Part shown: in pieces, positions 21,984 to 30,194 of the stretch | How positions within the stretch are numbered: the first letter of the stretch is position 1 | Layout: every line of letters starts with the position of its first letter | NCBI GenBank assembly: GCA_904501895.1 | Contig: CAJGCX010000001.1 | Coordinates: forward strand, 1 to 43,643 | DNA: 43,643 bases | Reading direction: 5' to 3' | Origin: Clostridiaceae bacterium | Lineage (GTDB): Bacteria; Bacillota; Clostridia; Oscillospirales; Acutalibacteraceae | Notes under the pieces: generated by a model | The model's input: only the letters and a program-made list of their open reading frames with translations | The model's database searches: none | What the model was told of the DNA's origin: nothing | Made by a program: the position numbers and the translations under genes

Positions 21984-23066
21984 TTATAGCAAAACAGAAT
22001 AAATTTCTTCGCCACCGTTGACAAATACTTCTAAAATATATCCGTCACGAATGATTTTAAGGTCTTTGATTTCACCTTCAAAAACAACGCTCTTACGGTG
22101 TGTTCGCTTGATTTTAAATCCGTTTTTCTTGCGTATAACTGACGAATCACTGTCAGTGAGCAAACGCTGTACTTCTTCTACTGGATACCCATAGATTCTT
22201 CCGTCAATCAACTTAATTTCACGTGGCACAGACATACAACCAATATCTTTTTTCTTGTAACCTGCATATTTCCAACCAGGTAGCCAGGAAATAAGGATTG
22301 TTCTTCCCTTGTGGTCAAGAAATACCTGACCTGCATATTGGTCGGGTCCTTTGTCCACTTCACCCGTGTATTCAGGTGTGAATTTTCCGTCTTCGAAAGT
22401 GCCATACATTACAGAAAAGTGATGACTGTCTTCTTTGCAGACAGAAGCAGTAAGCAAGTATTTATCTCCCGATTTCATAAATGACGGACACTCGGCAAAC
22501 TTTGAGTTTTCCCATTCGCACAAAATGCCCTTATACTCCCAATTAAACAGGTCTTCACTTTTGTATAACAAAAGATTTGCAGTTTTCTTTTCACGGTTAC
22601 CCGATGCCATTACGCAATAATAATTGCTATCGGAATAACACACGGCAGGGTCACGAAAATCAGGACAACCATCAGCAGGAAAACCACCAATAATAGGATT
22701 GTTTTCATATTTTTCAAAGTTAATTCCGTCAGTTGAATAAGCAACGCTTACTGATTGAACACCATCATGAATGGAAGCATAAAAGAGAAAAAGGGTATCG
22801 TCTCTGACAATTGCCGTGCCTGACCAGCAACCGTCTTTATCGTATGGCTTATCAGGGAAAAGTGCAACAGGCAATTCTTCAAAATCCAAGAAATTCTTTG
22901 TTCGTGCATGTCCCCAATGCATACTCTCTTTCCATGGCTTTTCAAAATTGGGTGAATGCTGATAAAAAATATGGTAATAGCCGTTAAAATATACAAGTCC
23001 GTTAGGGTCGTTAATCCAACCTTTTTTAGTTGCAAAATGGAATTTCAGTGGTGTACGATAATTCAT
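21984..23066 (-). CDS. Glycoside hydrolase family 32 (sucrose/fructan hydrolase), short form
   Basis: The 360-residue protein has the GH32 catalytic residues: the nucleophile D20 in GWINDPNG, the transition-state stabiliser D139 in FRDP and the acid/base E192 in FAECPSF. The WSGTA segment is also present. It cleaves fructose from sucrose, sucrose phosphate or fructo-oligosaccharides. Typical members have about 480 residues; here the C-terminal beta-sandwich is reduced to a short piece ending in EVFVNGGEEIYSVLL, so the protein is compact but probably functional. There is no signal peptide. The promoter is at 23097-23126. It forms an operon with the ABM gene, the last segment before tRNA-like copy D. 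Confidence 0.9.
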   Translation of the reverse strand: MNYRTPLKFHFATKKGWINDPNGLVYFNGYYHIFYQHSPNFEKPWKESMHWGHARTKNFLDFEELPVALFPDKPYDKDGCWSGTAIVRDDTLFLFYASIHDGVQSVSVAYSTDGINFEKYENNPIIGGFPADGCPDFRDPAVCYSDSNYYCVMASGNREKKTANLLLYKSEDLFNWEYKGILCEWENSKFAECPSFMKSGDKYLLTASVCKEDSHHFSVMYGTFEDGKFTPEYTGEVDKGPDQYAGQVFLDHKGRTILISWLPGWKYAGYKKKDIGCMSVPREIKLIDGRIYGYPVEEVQRLLTDSDSSVIRKKNGFKIKRTHRKSVVFEGEIKDLKIIRDGYILEVFVNGGEEIYSVLL

Positions 23067-23096
23067 ATAAGCCCTCTTTTCGTTTTCGTTGAATCA

Positions 23097-23126
23097 ATTA
23101 TACCATTCACCCAAAACAAAAAGCAA
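23097..23126 (-). promoter_or_regulatory. Promoter of the GH32 operon
   Basis: On the minus strand TTGCTT (23121-23126), an 18-base spacer and TATAAT (23097-23102). The 35-base block resembles the promoter of the GNAT gene (15799-15826) almost base for base. Confidence 0.65.
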
Positions 23127-23149
23127 CCATTTCAGAATCTTTAAGGCAT

Positions 23150-23234
23150 AAAAAGACCGAAACCCCTATATTTCAAGGGTTTTCGGTTGTATTATCTAAG
23201 TTGTACTTAGGTGGTCGGAGTGACAGGAGTCGAA
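23150..23234 (-). repeat. tRNA-Pro 3'-end-like repeat with terminator, copy D
   Basis: On the minus strand TTCGACTCCTGTCACTCCG then ACCA (23212-23234) equals the 3' end of the intact tRNA-Pro exactly over this part. A terminator follows: CCGAAAACCC/GGGTTTCGG (23157-23186) with a T-run. The hairpin core CCCCTATATTTCAAGGG is shared with copies A and B. Confidence 0.85.
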
Positions 23235-23243
23235 TACTAGACT

Positions 23244-23335
23244 CACAATGCGAATGGGGGATTCGCATTGTGCTCTTCACTAAAAACAATCCACCGGATT
23301 GTTTTCTTAACGCTCAGACCTATCGGTTCGACTCC
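23244..23335. repeat. Two perfect hairpins and an inverted T-arm piece
   Basis: CACAATGCGAAT/ATTCGCATTGTG (23244-23272) is a perfect 12-bp stem around GGGGG. AAAACAATCC/GGATTGTTTT (23283-23305) is a perfect 10-bp stem with a 3-base loop. GGTTCGACTCC (23325-23335) is a T-arm sequence in the orientation opposite to the tRNA. These stems have no T-run suited to a terminator for the tRNA; the block looks like a small repeat element. Confidence 0.7.
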
Positions 23336-23353
23336 TTACTATCAAAAGCGAAC

Positions 23354-23394
23354 AAAAAAATAGCAGCCTCAACCGAAGTTGAAACTGCTATTTT
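23354..23394 (-). terminator. Terminator of tRNA-Pro
   Basis: On the minus strand a 17-bp stem with a few mismatches (23357-23373 with 23378-23394, loop TTCG) is followed by seven T. It begins at the CCA end of the tRNA. Confidence 0.85.
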
Positions 23395-23469
23395 GGTCGG
23401 AGTGACAGGAGTCGAACCTGCGGCATCCACATCCCAAATGTGGCGCGCTACCAGCTGCGCTACACCCCG
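23394..23469 (-). tRNA. tRNA-Pro (anticodon TGG)
   Basis: The 76-base gene folds as a complete cloverleaf with encoded CCA. The acceptor is CGGGGTG/CACTCCG (one G-T), the anticodon stem CCACA/TGTGG with loop TTTGGGA (anticodon TGG), and the T-arm GCAGG-TTCGACT-CCTGT. It is the only tRNA in the window. Four partial copies of its 3' end lie downstream in the same orientation. A translated frame across it is spurious. Confidence 0.97.
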
Positions 23470-23497
23470 AAGTATGCTGTTTTTCGTCAGCTTTGAT

Positions 23498-23526
23498 AGT
23501 ATATACCATTTTGTTTTATTTGTCAA
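23498..23526 (-). promoter_or_regulatory. Promoter of tRNA-Pro
   Basis: On the minus strand TTGACA (23521-23526), a 17-base spacer and TATACT (23498-23503), about 30 bases upstream of the tRNA 5' end. Confidence 0.8.
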
Positions 23527-23606
23527 TAACTAATTTTCAAAAAAATGCAAAAAACTTGAAATATTTTTTTATTCTATGTAAGTGTTAAACATACTGTCGT
23601 TTTTAA

Positions 23607-23635
23607 TTGACAAAAATATAAAAATATCGTAGAAT
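23607..23635 (+). promoter_or_regulatory. Promoter of the anchored-protein gene
   Basis: TTGACA (23607-23612), 17 bases, TAGAAT (23630-23635), 40 bases before ATG 23676. Confidence 0.75.
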
Positions 23636-23675
23636 TAATTATTATGATATTTAATATAAAAAGGAGAGAAATGGA

Positions 23676-24641
23676 ATGGCGAAGAAAATTTTAACTCCGG
23701 AACAGGCTGAAATTAAAAATATTAAAAAAGAGGCAAATTCATCACGCTTTTCAGGTGTACTTGCAGTAGTGCTTGCTGCTGTTATTGCTATTGGTGCTGT
23801 GTCTTTCGGTAAGTCAACATCAGAGGACTTGATTCTTCAGTCAGGTGGTGTTGTACAGGGCGATGAGTCAAACGGGAATAATAATTCTTCAGATGATGTC
23901 GTAATCGATGAGGAGACAGGTGAGATTATCACTGATTCTTCAAATTCTGATATTGGTGGAGAAGATGCGCCAACTGATGAAAATGCACAGGAAGAGGAGA
24001 CTGCTCCTAATCGTGAGCTTCCTGCAGACCCTGCTGAATGGACAAAGGCTGAAATCGTGGATTATTATAAAAAGGCTTGTAATAATTCAAAGGATGTAAA
24101 GTCAATCCAGAAAATGACAATGAGAGAAAATTTCACTGCAAGACTTGATAATGATGCGTGGAATTTCGCAATCGATATGGCGTTACCTATTATCAGAACA
24201 GCACTTAAGGCAAATTCTACTGAATTTGACGGTATTACAGGTGGTTATAATGACCTTGTACCATCTGATGTAAAGAGTGCAAAGGCTTATAAGGATGGTA
24301 AGGATACAATTATTGAAATGACACTTGTTGAGCAGAAGGATGACGCTTACGGTGATACATTCAAGGGCACAGTTGGTCACGGTATTTCTGTTGTAGGTAA
24401 TATTGCAGTAGTTGCTGACAATTTCCCTGATTGGGAAATCGGATTTGACACAGCATTCCTTGAACTTCATTACAAGAATCCTGTCATTAAGGTAAGAATT
24501 AATGAAAAGGGCGTTATTGTAAATGGTACATGGAGTTATGTTGTCCATATTACTGTAAAGGACTTGAGAATTGCAAAGGTAGTTCTTGAGTACGCAGAAG
24601 GCGACGTTGATTATCTTATCACAACAGGCGGCGGCTTCTAA
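23676..24641 (+). CDS. Membrane-anchored extracellular protein of unknown function
   Basis: The 321-residue protein has a short cytoplasmic head (1-25), one membrane helix (about 26-45, GVLAVVLAAVIAIGAVSF) and an acidic, serine/asparagine-rich linker (about 55-115). A globular outer domain of 200 residues starts with AEWTKAEIVDYYKKACNNSKDVKS. The outer domain has repeated alpha-beta elements and a C-terminal GTWSYVVHITVKDLRIAKV segment. I recall related proteins in Ruminococcaceae genomes but no function. GGAGAG precedes the ATG. The gene is monocistronic, with its own promoter and terminator. Confidence 0.75.
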   Translation: MAKKILTPEQAEIKNIKKEANSSRFSGVLAVVLAAVIAIGAVSFGKSTSEDLILQSGGVVQGDESNGNNNSSDDVVIDEETGEIITDSSNSDIGGEDAPTDENAQEEETAPNRELPADPAEWTKAEIVDYYKKACNNSKDVKSIQKMTMRENFTARLDNDAWNFAIDMALPIIRTALKANSTEFDGITGGYNDLVPSDVKSAKAYKDGKDTIIEMTLVEQKDDAYGDTFKGTVGHGISVVGNIAVVADNFPDWEIGFDTAFLELHYKNPVIKVRINEKGVIVNGTWSYVVHITVKDLRIAKVVLEYAEGDVDYLITTGGGF

Positions 24642-24666
24642 AAATGATTTTTATATGAAATATTCT

Positions 24667-24702
24667 ATCCGAGATTCACGTTTGTGTGAGTCTCGGATTT
24701 TT
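24667..24702 (+). terminator. Intrinsic terminator
   Basis: ATCCGAGATTCAC (24667-24679) and GTGAGTCTCGGAT (24686-24698) form a 13-bp stem with one wobble, followed by TTTTTAT. It ends the gene at 23676. Confidence 0.92.
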
Positions 24703-24747
24703 ATATGTTTATAGGCCTGTTTCTGAGTAGTTTTTCCACTAAAAGCC

Positions 24748-24776
24748 TTGAAAACAAAGGGAAGAAATGGTATAAT
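24748..24776 (+). promoter_or_regulatory. Promoter of the recJ-relA operon
   Basis: TTGAAA (24748-24753), a 17-base spacer and TATAAT (24771-24776), 50 bases before the recJ start. No other promoter was seen before 31654, so it may drive recJ through hemZ. Confidence 0.75.
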
Positions 24777-24825
24777 GATAAATTAGTAAATTGTGATTAA
24801 TTTCAAGACGAAAGGGGCGAAGACA

Positions 24826-26868
24826 ATGAGTAGAAAAAAATGGCTTACTGCACATATTGATAAGGAATTGGCAGCGCAGGTTGCCGAAAATCATAGTCTT
24901 GACCCTTTTACTGCTCTTATATTAGTGTCCCGTGGAATTACGGAATATGAGGATGTTGAAGAATTTTTTGATTGTGATTTCAGCTTCTGTGACCCATATC
25001 TTATTGCAGATATGGAAAAGGCTGTTGAAAGAATCGAAAAAGCAATCAACGAAAAAGAAAAAATCTGTGTTTACGGTGACTATGATGCAGACGGTGTTAC
25101 TGCAACTGCCCTTATGTATTCATATCTTTCGTCAAGAGATGCAGATGTAATGTACTATATCCCTGATAGAATAAGTGAAGGCTACGGAATGAATTGCAAT
25201 GCAATCACATCACTTCACGAAAAAGGTGTTAAGCTTATTGTAACAGTTGACAATGGCATTTCTGCAATTGAAGAGATAAGATATGCAAATTCTCTTGGTA
25301 TTGAAACTGTCGTTACTGACCATCACCAGGTTGGCAAGATTTTGCCTGATGCAGTTGCTGTTATTGACCCGCATCGTGAGGACTGCAACCTTAATTTTAA
25401 GGATTGGGCTGGTGTCGGTGTTGCTTTTAAGGTTGTCTGTGCCCTTGAAAAGGGAGTTTATTCCGATGTTTTAAATCAATATGCTGATATTATCGCAGTT
25501 GGTACAATTGCTGACGTTGTAGACTTAAAGGATGAAAACAGAGCGATTGTAAAATATGGCGTTGCAAAAATTAATTCAAATCCGTGTAATGGCATAAATG
25601 CTCTTCGTCAGATTGCAGGCGTTGGTGAGAAAAAGCTTAATGCAGTTGGTGTTACTTATTCATTAGCACCACGAATCAACGCAGCAGGCAGAATTGAGTC
25701 TGCTGAAATGGCACTTAAGCTTTTGCTTTGTGACGATTTGATTTCAGCCTTGCAGATTGGTGAGCAGGTTGACTTGTGCAACCGTCAGCGTCACGAGTTT
25801 GAAAGTGAAATTATGGACTCAGCTGTAAAGCATATTGAAAGCAATGAGCAGTTAAAATATGCAAGAGTAATTGTTGTCTGTGGTGAAGGCTGGCATCATG
25901 GTGTAATCGGAATCGTGGCAGCGAGAATTACTGAAAAATATGGTAAGCCTACCATTGTAATCACCTTTGAGGGTGATGAGGGTACAGGCTCTGCAAGAAG
26001 TGTAAACGGATTTTCTGTTTATGATGCAATTAAATCCTGCGAGGATTTGCTTACTCATTTTGGTGGTCATACTCTTGCAGCAGGTCTTGGAATAAAGCGT
26101 GAAAATGTCCAAGAATTCTTTACTCGTATAAATGAATTTGCAGGTACTGTTCCTGATTCTGTACCAACTTTATTGTTGGATTGCAAATTAAACCCTGCAT
26201 ATATTGATGCTTCACTTGTGGAGTCTCTTGAAACACTTGAGCCTTTTGGTGCAGGTAATCCTCAGCCCCTTTTCGGTATTTTTGGTGTCAGACTTGAAAA
26301 TATCCGACCAGTCGGTGAGGGCAAGCATTTAAGACTTACTTTTGTAAAAGGAAATACTCAATTTGTGGCTATGAAATTTTCAACCACATTGGCTGAATTC
26401 CAATTCTGCGAGGGTGATACAGTTGACCTTGCAGTGCGAGTTGATAAAAATGAATTCAGAGGTGAGGTAAAAGCCTCTGTTCAGGTAAGAGATATGCGTT
26501 TTTCAGGAGTTGATGACGAAACCTTCTTTAAATCACAGCTTCTCTATGAAAAATACAAAAGACGAGAAAATCTCACTTCTCACGAAGCAAGATTTTTAAC
26601 ACCTGCAAGAGAGTTTTTGCTTGGTGTATTCAACCTTCTTAAACAGTATAAGCAATGGCAATATGACGTTGAAACTCTTATGATAAGAGCGAAATGTCCC
26701 GTTGAAAGATATTGTACAATGAGGGTGTCCCTTGATGTGCTTTGTGAAATGGGACTCATAAAATATGAAAATGAACATATTATTTTTGATGGTGATGGTA
26801 AAAAAGCAGATTTGTCACAGTCAGAAATTCTTAATAACTTAAATCAGATGCAAGGTGGTGAACAGTAA
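24826..26868 (+). CDS. recJ: Single-stranded-DNA-specific exonuclease RecJ
   Basis: The 680-residue protein is a DHH/DHHA1 phosphoesterase of the RecJ type. GDYDADGVTA (84-93) and VTDHHQVG (163-170) supply metal ligands, and VDNGIS (141-146) another aspartate. Further on are GWHHGVIGIVAARI and the DHHA1 signature GGHTLAAGLGI (about 410-420), then an OB-fold domain. RecJ degrades ssDNA 5' to 3' in recombination and repair. GAAAGGGGCG precedes ATG 24826; an upstream ATG at 24793 is less likely. The stop overlaps the relA start (TAATG). Confidence 0.97.
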   Translation: MSRKKWLTAHIDKELAAQVAENHSLDPFTALILVSRGITEYEDVEEFFDCDFSFCDPYLIADMEKAVERIEKAINEKEKICVYGDYDADGVTATALMYSYLSSRDADVMYYIPDRISEGYGMNCNAITSLHEKGVKLIVTVDNGISAIEEIRYANSLGIETVVTDHHQVGKILPDAVAVIDPHREDCNLNFKDWAGVGVAFKVVCALEKGVYSDVLNQYADIIAVGTIADVVDLKDENRAIVKYGVAKINSNPCNGINALRQIAGVGEKKLNAVGVTYSLAPRINAAGRIESAEMALKLLLCDDLISALQIGEQVDLCNRQRHEFESEIMDSAVKHIESNEQLKYARVIVVCGEGWHHGVIGIVAARITEKYGKPTIVITFEGDEGTGSARSVNGFSVYDAIKSCEDLLTHFGGHTLAAGLGIKRENVQEFFTRINEFAGTVPDSVPTLLLDCKLNPAYIDASLVESLETLEPFGAGNPQPLFGIFGVRLENIRPVGEGKHLRLTFVKGNTQFVAMKFSTTLAEFQFCEGDTVDLAVRVDKNEFRGEVKASVQVRDMRFSGVDDETFFKSQLLYEKYKRRENLTSHEARFLTPAREFLLGVFNLLKQYKQWQYDVETLMIRAKCPVERYCTMRVSLDVLCEMGLIKYENEHIIFDGDGKKADLSQSEILNNLNQMQGGEQ

Positions 26869-29072
26869 TGGCTGAAAATGTAAATGTTAATGTTGACGTG
26901 CAGGAGCTTTATAACAATCTTCGTAACAGAATCAAGGCAATTCATAATCCAAGTGAATTGGCGATTATCGATAAAGCATTTGCAATTGCAAACGAATGTC
27001 ACGGTGACCAGAAGCGTAGGTCAGGTGAGCCATATATTATTCATCCAATTGCTGTTTGTGACATTCTTGTTGATTTGGGTATGGATTATCAGTCCCTTGT
27101 TGCAGCACTTCTTCACGATGTTGTTGAAGATACATGCTATACAATCGAGCAATTAACTGAGGAATTCGGTGAAGAGGTTGCACTTCTTGTTGACGGTGTT
27201 ACAAAGCTTGGCCGTGTTCAGATTAATTCAGGTGATAATAAAGAGGAACAGCAGGCTGAAAATATCCGTAAAATGCTTCTTGCAATGTCAAAGGATATTC
27301 GTGTTATTATCGTTAAGCTTGCTGACCGTGTTCATAATATGAGAACACTTCAGTTTATGCCACCACAGAAGCAGAGAGATAAGGCGCTTGAAACACTTGA
27401 GATTTTTGCCCCTATTTCTCATCGCCTTGGTATCCGTTCCGTTAAGGAGGAGCTTGAGGACAGAGCGATTCGTTTTCTTGATGGTGTTGCTTATGAGGGA
27501 ATTGAAGAAAATCTTAAAAAATCAAATGATTCAGGTAACGATTTCCTTGAAGGCATAAAAACCAAAATTGCTGACAGAGTTCATCAGACTGTTCCTACTG
27601 CACAAATCAGTGGTCGAATCAAATCCGTTCACGGAATTTACCGTAAAATGTATATGCAGGGTAAACAATTTGATGAAATTTACGATATTTACGCAGTTCG
27701 TATTATTGTTGACAGCGTAATCGACTGTTATAACTGTCTCGGTATCATTCACGATATGTATAATCCGTTGCCGGGCAGATTTAAGGATTACATTTCAACA
27801 CCAAAGCCTAATATGTATCAGTCACTTCATACAACCGTTATCGGTAAAGAGGGTACTCCGTTTGAAGTGCAGATAAGAACATGGGAAATGCACCGTACAG
27901 CTGAATTCGGTATCGCAGCCCATTGGAAATATAAGCTTGGTGTTTCAGGTGGTAAGGAAAGCTTTGACCAGCGACTTCAATGGATTCGTGAAATGCTTGA
28001 AACACAGCAGGAAACAGGAGATGCAAGAGAGCTTGTTTCCACAATCAAAACCGACCTTATTACTGATGAGGTATTTGTATATACACCAAAGGGTGATGTT
28101 ATCAACGTGCCTGTAGGCTCAACTGTAATTGACTTTGCTTATGCAATTCACTCTGCAGTTGGTAATAAAATGACAGGAGCTAAGGTTGACGGACGAATTG
28201 TGCCTATTGATTATGTAATCAAAACAGGTGAAATTGTTGAAATTCTCACTTCTTCTCAGCAGGGTAAGGGTCCAAGCCGTGATTGGCTCAATATTGTAAA
28301 GACAAGTCAGGCAAAGAGTAAAATCCGTTCCTGGTTTAAAAAGGAAAAACGAGAAGAAAATATTATTGAGGGTAAGGCTGAAATCGAACGTGAATTCAGA
28401 CGAAATTATATCCGTTTGTCAGATGAGGATTATCAGAGCTTCATCAAACGCCTTGCAGAGCGTCAACGAATGGATAATGTTGATGATTTCTATGCTGCAA
28501 TCGGCTACGGTGGACTTTCAATTATCCGTATGATGCCTTACATCAAGGAAGAATATCAGAAAAACTACGATAAGAGTCGTCAGGAAATTAAGATTGTTCC
28601 TGTTAAGGATAATAGCAAGAAGAATAAAGACGGTGTTACTGTTGAGGGTATCGACAACTGCCTTATTAAATTCTCACAGTGCTGTAATCCACTTCCGGGT
28701 GACAGTATTATCGGATTTATCACACGTGGTCACGGTGTTTCAATTCATAAGAGAGATTGTACAAATGTGCCAAAGGATTTAGCAAATTGTGCAGAGCCTG
28801 CAAGATGGGTAAATGCATATTGGAATCAGAATGTCCGTGAGGAATATAAAGCAACGCTTCAGCTTACCTGCCTTTCACGAGTTGGTCTTATGGCAGAGGT
28901 TGCAATGCAGGTTGCAAATATGCGAGTTAATATTACAAGCATCAGTACTCATGAAATGAAAGATGGCAGAGCGATTGTTGAGCTTACAGTTAATGTCAGC
29001 GGTCTTGACCATCTTAAGAATCTTATTAGCCGAATTGAAAAGATTGATGGTATTTTACAGGTTGAAAGATAA
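26868..29072 (+). CDS. relA: Bifunctional (p)ppGpp synthetase/hydrolase (RSH)
   Basis: The 734-residue protein has the full long-RSH layout. The HD hydrolase comes first (LLHDVVEDT, 81-89, with H59 upstream), so it can degrade (p)ppGpp. The synthetase follows (GRIKSVHGIYRK 249-260; GRFKDYI; NMYQSLHTTV; EVQIRTWEMHRTAEFGIAAHWKYK). Next are a TGS domain (about 395-455), a helical/zinc-finger-like part with FSQCCNPLPGD (about 612-622) and a C-terminal ACT domain. It makes and removes the stringent-response alarmone on ribosomes. It is coupled to recJ and followed 10 bases later by dtd, the usual clostridial order. Confidence 0.97.
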   Translation: MAENVNVNVDVQELYNNLRNRIKAIHNPSELAIIDKAFAIANECHGDQKRRSGEPYIIHPIAVCDILVDLGMDYQSLVAALLHDVVEDTCYTIEQLTEEFGEEVALLVDGVTKLGRVQINSGDNKEEQQAENIRKMLLAMSKDIRVIIVKLADRVHNMRTLQFMPPQKQRDKALETLEIFAPISHRLGIRSVKEELEDRAIRFLDGVAYEGIEENLKKSNDSGNDFLEGIKTKIADRVHQTVPTAQISGRIKSVHGIYRKMYMQGKQFDEIYDIYAVRIIVDSVIDCYNCLGIIHDMYNPLPGRFKDYISTPKPNMYQSLHTTVIGKEGTPFEVQIRTWEMHRTAEFGIAAHWKYKLGVSGGKESFDQRLQWIREMLETQQETGDARELVSTIKTDLITDEVFVYTPKGDVINVPVGSTVIDFAYAIHSAVGNKMTGAKVDGRIVPIDYVIKTGEIVEILTSSQQGKGPSRDWLNIVKTSQAKSKIRSWFKKEKREENIIEGKAEIEREFRRNYIRLSDEDYQSFIKRLAERQRMDNVDDFYAAIGYGGLSIIRMMPYIKEEYQKNYDKSRQEIKIVPVKDNSKKNKDGVTVEGIDNCLIKFSQCCNPLPGDSIIGFITRGHGVSIHKRDCTNVPKDLANCAEPARWVNAYWNQNVREEYKATLQLTCLSRVGLMAEVAMQVANMRVNITSISTHEMKDGRAIVELTVNVSGLDHLKNLISRIEKIDGILQVER

Positions 29073-29082
29073 GGAATAAAAT

Positions 29083-29544
29083 ATGAAAGCAGTAATTCAA
29101 AGAGTATCGAGAGCAAGTGTAACTGTTGACGGTGAGCTTATCTCGAAAATAGACAAGGGTTACCTTATTCTTCTTGGTGTTATGGATGATGATACTGAGG
29201 CTGATGCCGAGGTGCTTGCAAGAAAAACAGCAACACTTCGTGTTTTTGAGGATGAAGAGGGTAAAATGAACCTTGATATACAGAATGTGGATGGTGAAAT
29301 CCTTGCTGTTTCACAGTTTACACTTTGTGCAGATGTGAAAAAGGGTAATAGACCGTCATTCTGCCATTCTGCTCATCCTGACAGAGCGAATGAGCTGTAC
29401 GAATATTTTTGCAGTCAGCTTATTGCAAATGGTGTGAAAAATGTAGGAAAAGGTGTTTTCGGTGCCGATATGAAGGTTGAGCTTCTCAATGACGGTCCCG
29501 TTACAATCCTTTACGATTCAGAAATTTGGAGAAAAAAGATATGA
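29083..29544 (+). CDS. dtd: D-aminoacyl-tRNA deacylase
   Basis: The 153-residue protein is DTD. It begins MKAVIQRVSRASVTVDG, has the active-site motif SQFTLCAD (about 80-87) and the Gly-cisPro pair in NDGPVTILYDS (about 137-147). It removes D-amino acids, and glycine from tRNA-Ala, to keep translation accurate. Its stop overlaps the next ATG (ATGA at 29541-29544). Confidence 0.96.
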   Translation: MKAVIQRVSRASVTVDGELISKIDKGYLILLGVMDDDTEADAEVLARKTATLRVFEDEEGKMNLDIQNVDGEILAVSQFTLCADVKKGNRPSFCHSAHPDRANELYEYFCSQLIANGVKNVGKGVFGADMKVELLNDGPVTILYDSEIWRKKI

Positions 29545-30194
29545 TTACAGTAGAAAAGCATTTAGCAGCTTTAAACGATGGATTTGAAATCAATAACTAT
29601 ATCGTCACAGATGTAGATACAGGTGAGGTAGCAGTTGTTGACCCGTCAGTACCTGATGAAAAACTCCTTGAAAAGCTCAGTGGCAAAAATGTCAAGTACG
29701 TTCTCTTGACTCACGGCCATTTTGACCATATCTGTGGTGCAAAAATGGTTAAGGATAACACAGGAGCAAAGGTTGTTATTCATAAGGAAGACGAAATTAT
29801 GCTCCATGAAACAGATAAGAATGAATTTGATATTAATTGTCAGGGTTATCCATTCCCTGAGGTTGATGCAGATATTCTTTCTGAAGATGGACTTGAATTG
29901 ATGCTCGGTAATACCAAAATAACAGTTATGCATACTCCCGGTCATTCAATGGGTGGTGTTTGCTACCTTTTTAAGGAAGATTTGGTAATGTTTTCAGGTG
30001 ACACACTTTTCCGTCTTACAGCAGGCAGAGCTGACCTTTACGGTGGCAATGGTCGTCAGGAGCTTCGTTCACTTGCAGCAATCGGTGAGTTAGAGGGTAA
30101 CTATAAGATTTATCCTGGTCATATGGAAGACACAACTCTTGATTTTGAACGTGAATATAACCGCTATATGAGAACTCGTTTCAGAAGAAAATGA
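29541..30194 (+). CDS. MBL-fold hydrolase (glyoxalase II-like)
   Basis: The 217-residue protein is a metallo-beta-lactamase-fold hydrolase. Metal ligands are THGHFDH (57-63), the histidine in HTPGHS, the aspartate in SGDTLF and PGHMEDT. The fold matches the YcbL/hydroxyacylglutathione hydrolase-like group; the physiological thioester substrate is not clear. I chose the ATG that overlaps the dtd stop, with GGAGA upstream; an in-frame start 15 bases earlier lies before that site. Its stop overlaps the hemZ start in turn (30191-30194). Confidence 0.9.
   Translation: MITVEKHLAALNDGFEINNYIVTDVDTGEVAVVDPSVPDEKLLEKLSGKNVKYVLLTHGHFDHICGAKMVKDNTGAKVVIHKEDEIMLHETDKNEFDINCQGYPFPEVDADILSEDGLELMLGNTKITVMHTPGHSMGGVCYLFKEDLVMFSGDTLFRLTAGRADLYGGNGRQELRSLAAIGELEGNYKIYPGHMEDTTLDFEREYNRYMRTRFRRK

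Noticed and set aside
23201..23533. Frames on both strands across tRNA-Pro and its repeat
   Set aside because: They are translations of the tRNA gene and of T-arm copies; such frames are a well-known annotation artefact.
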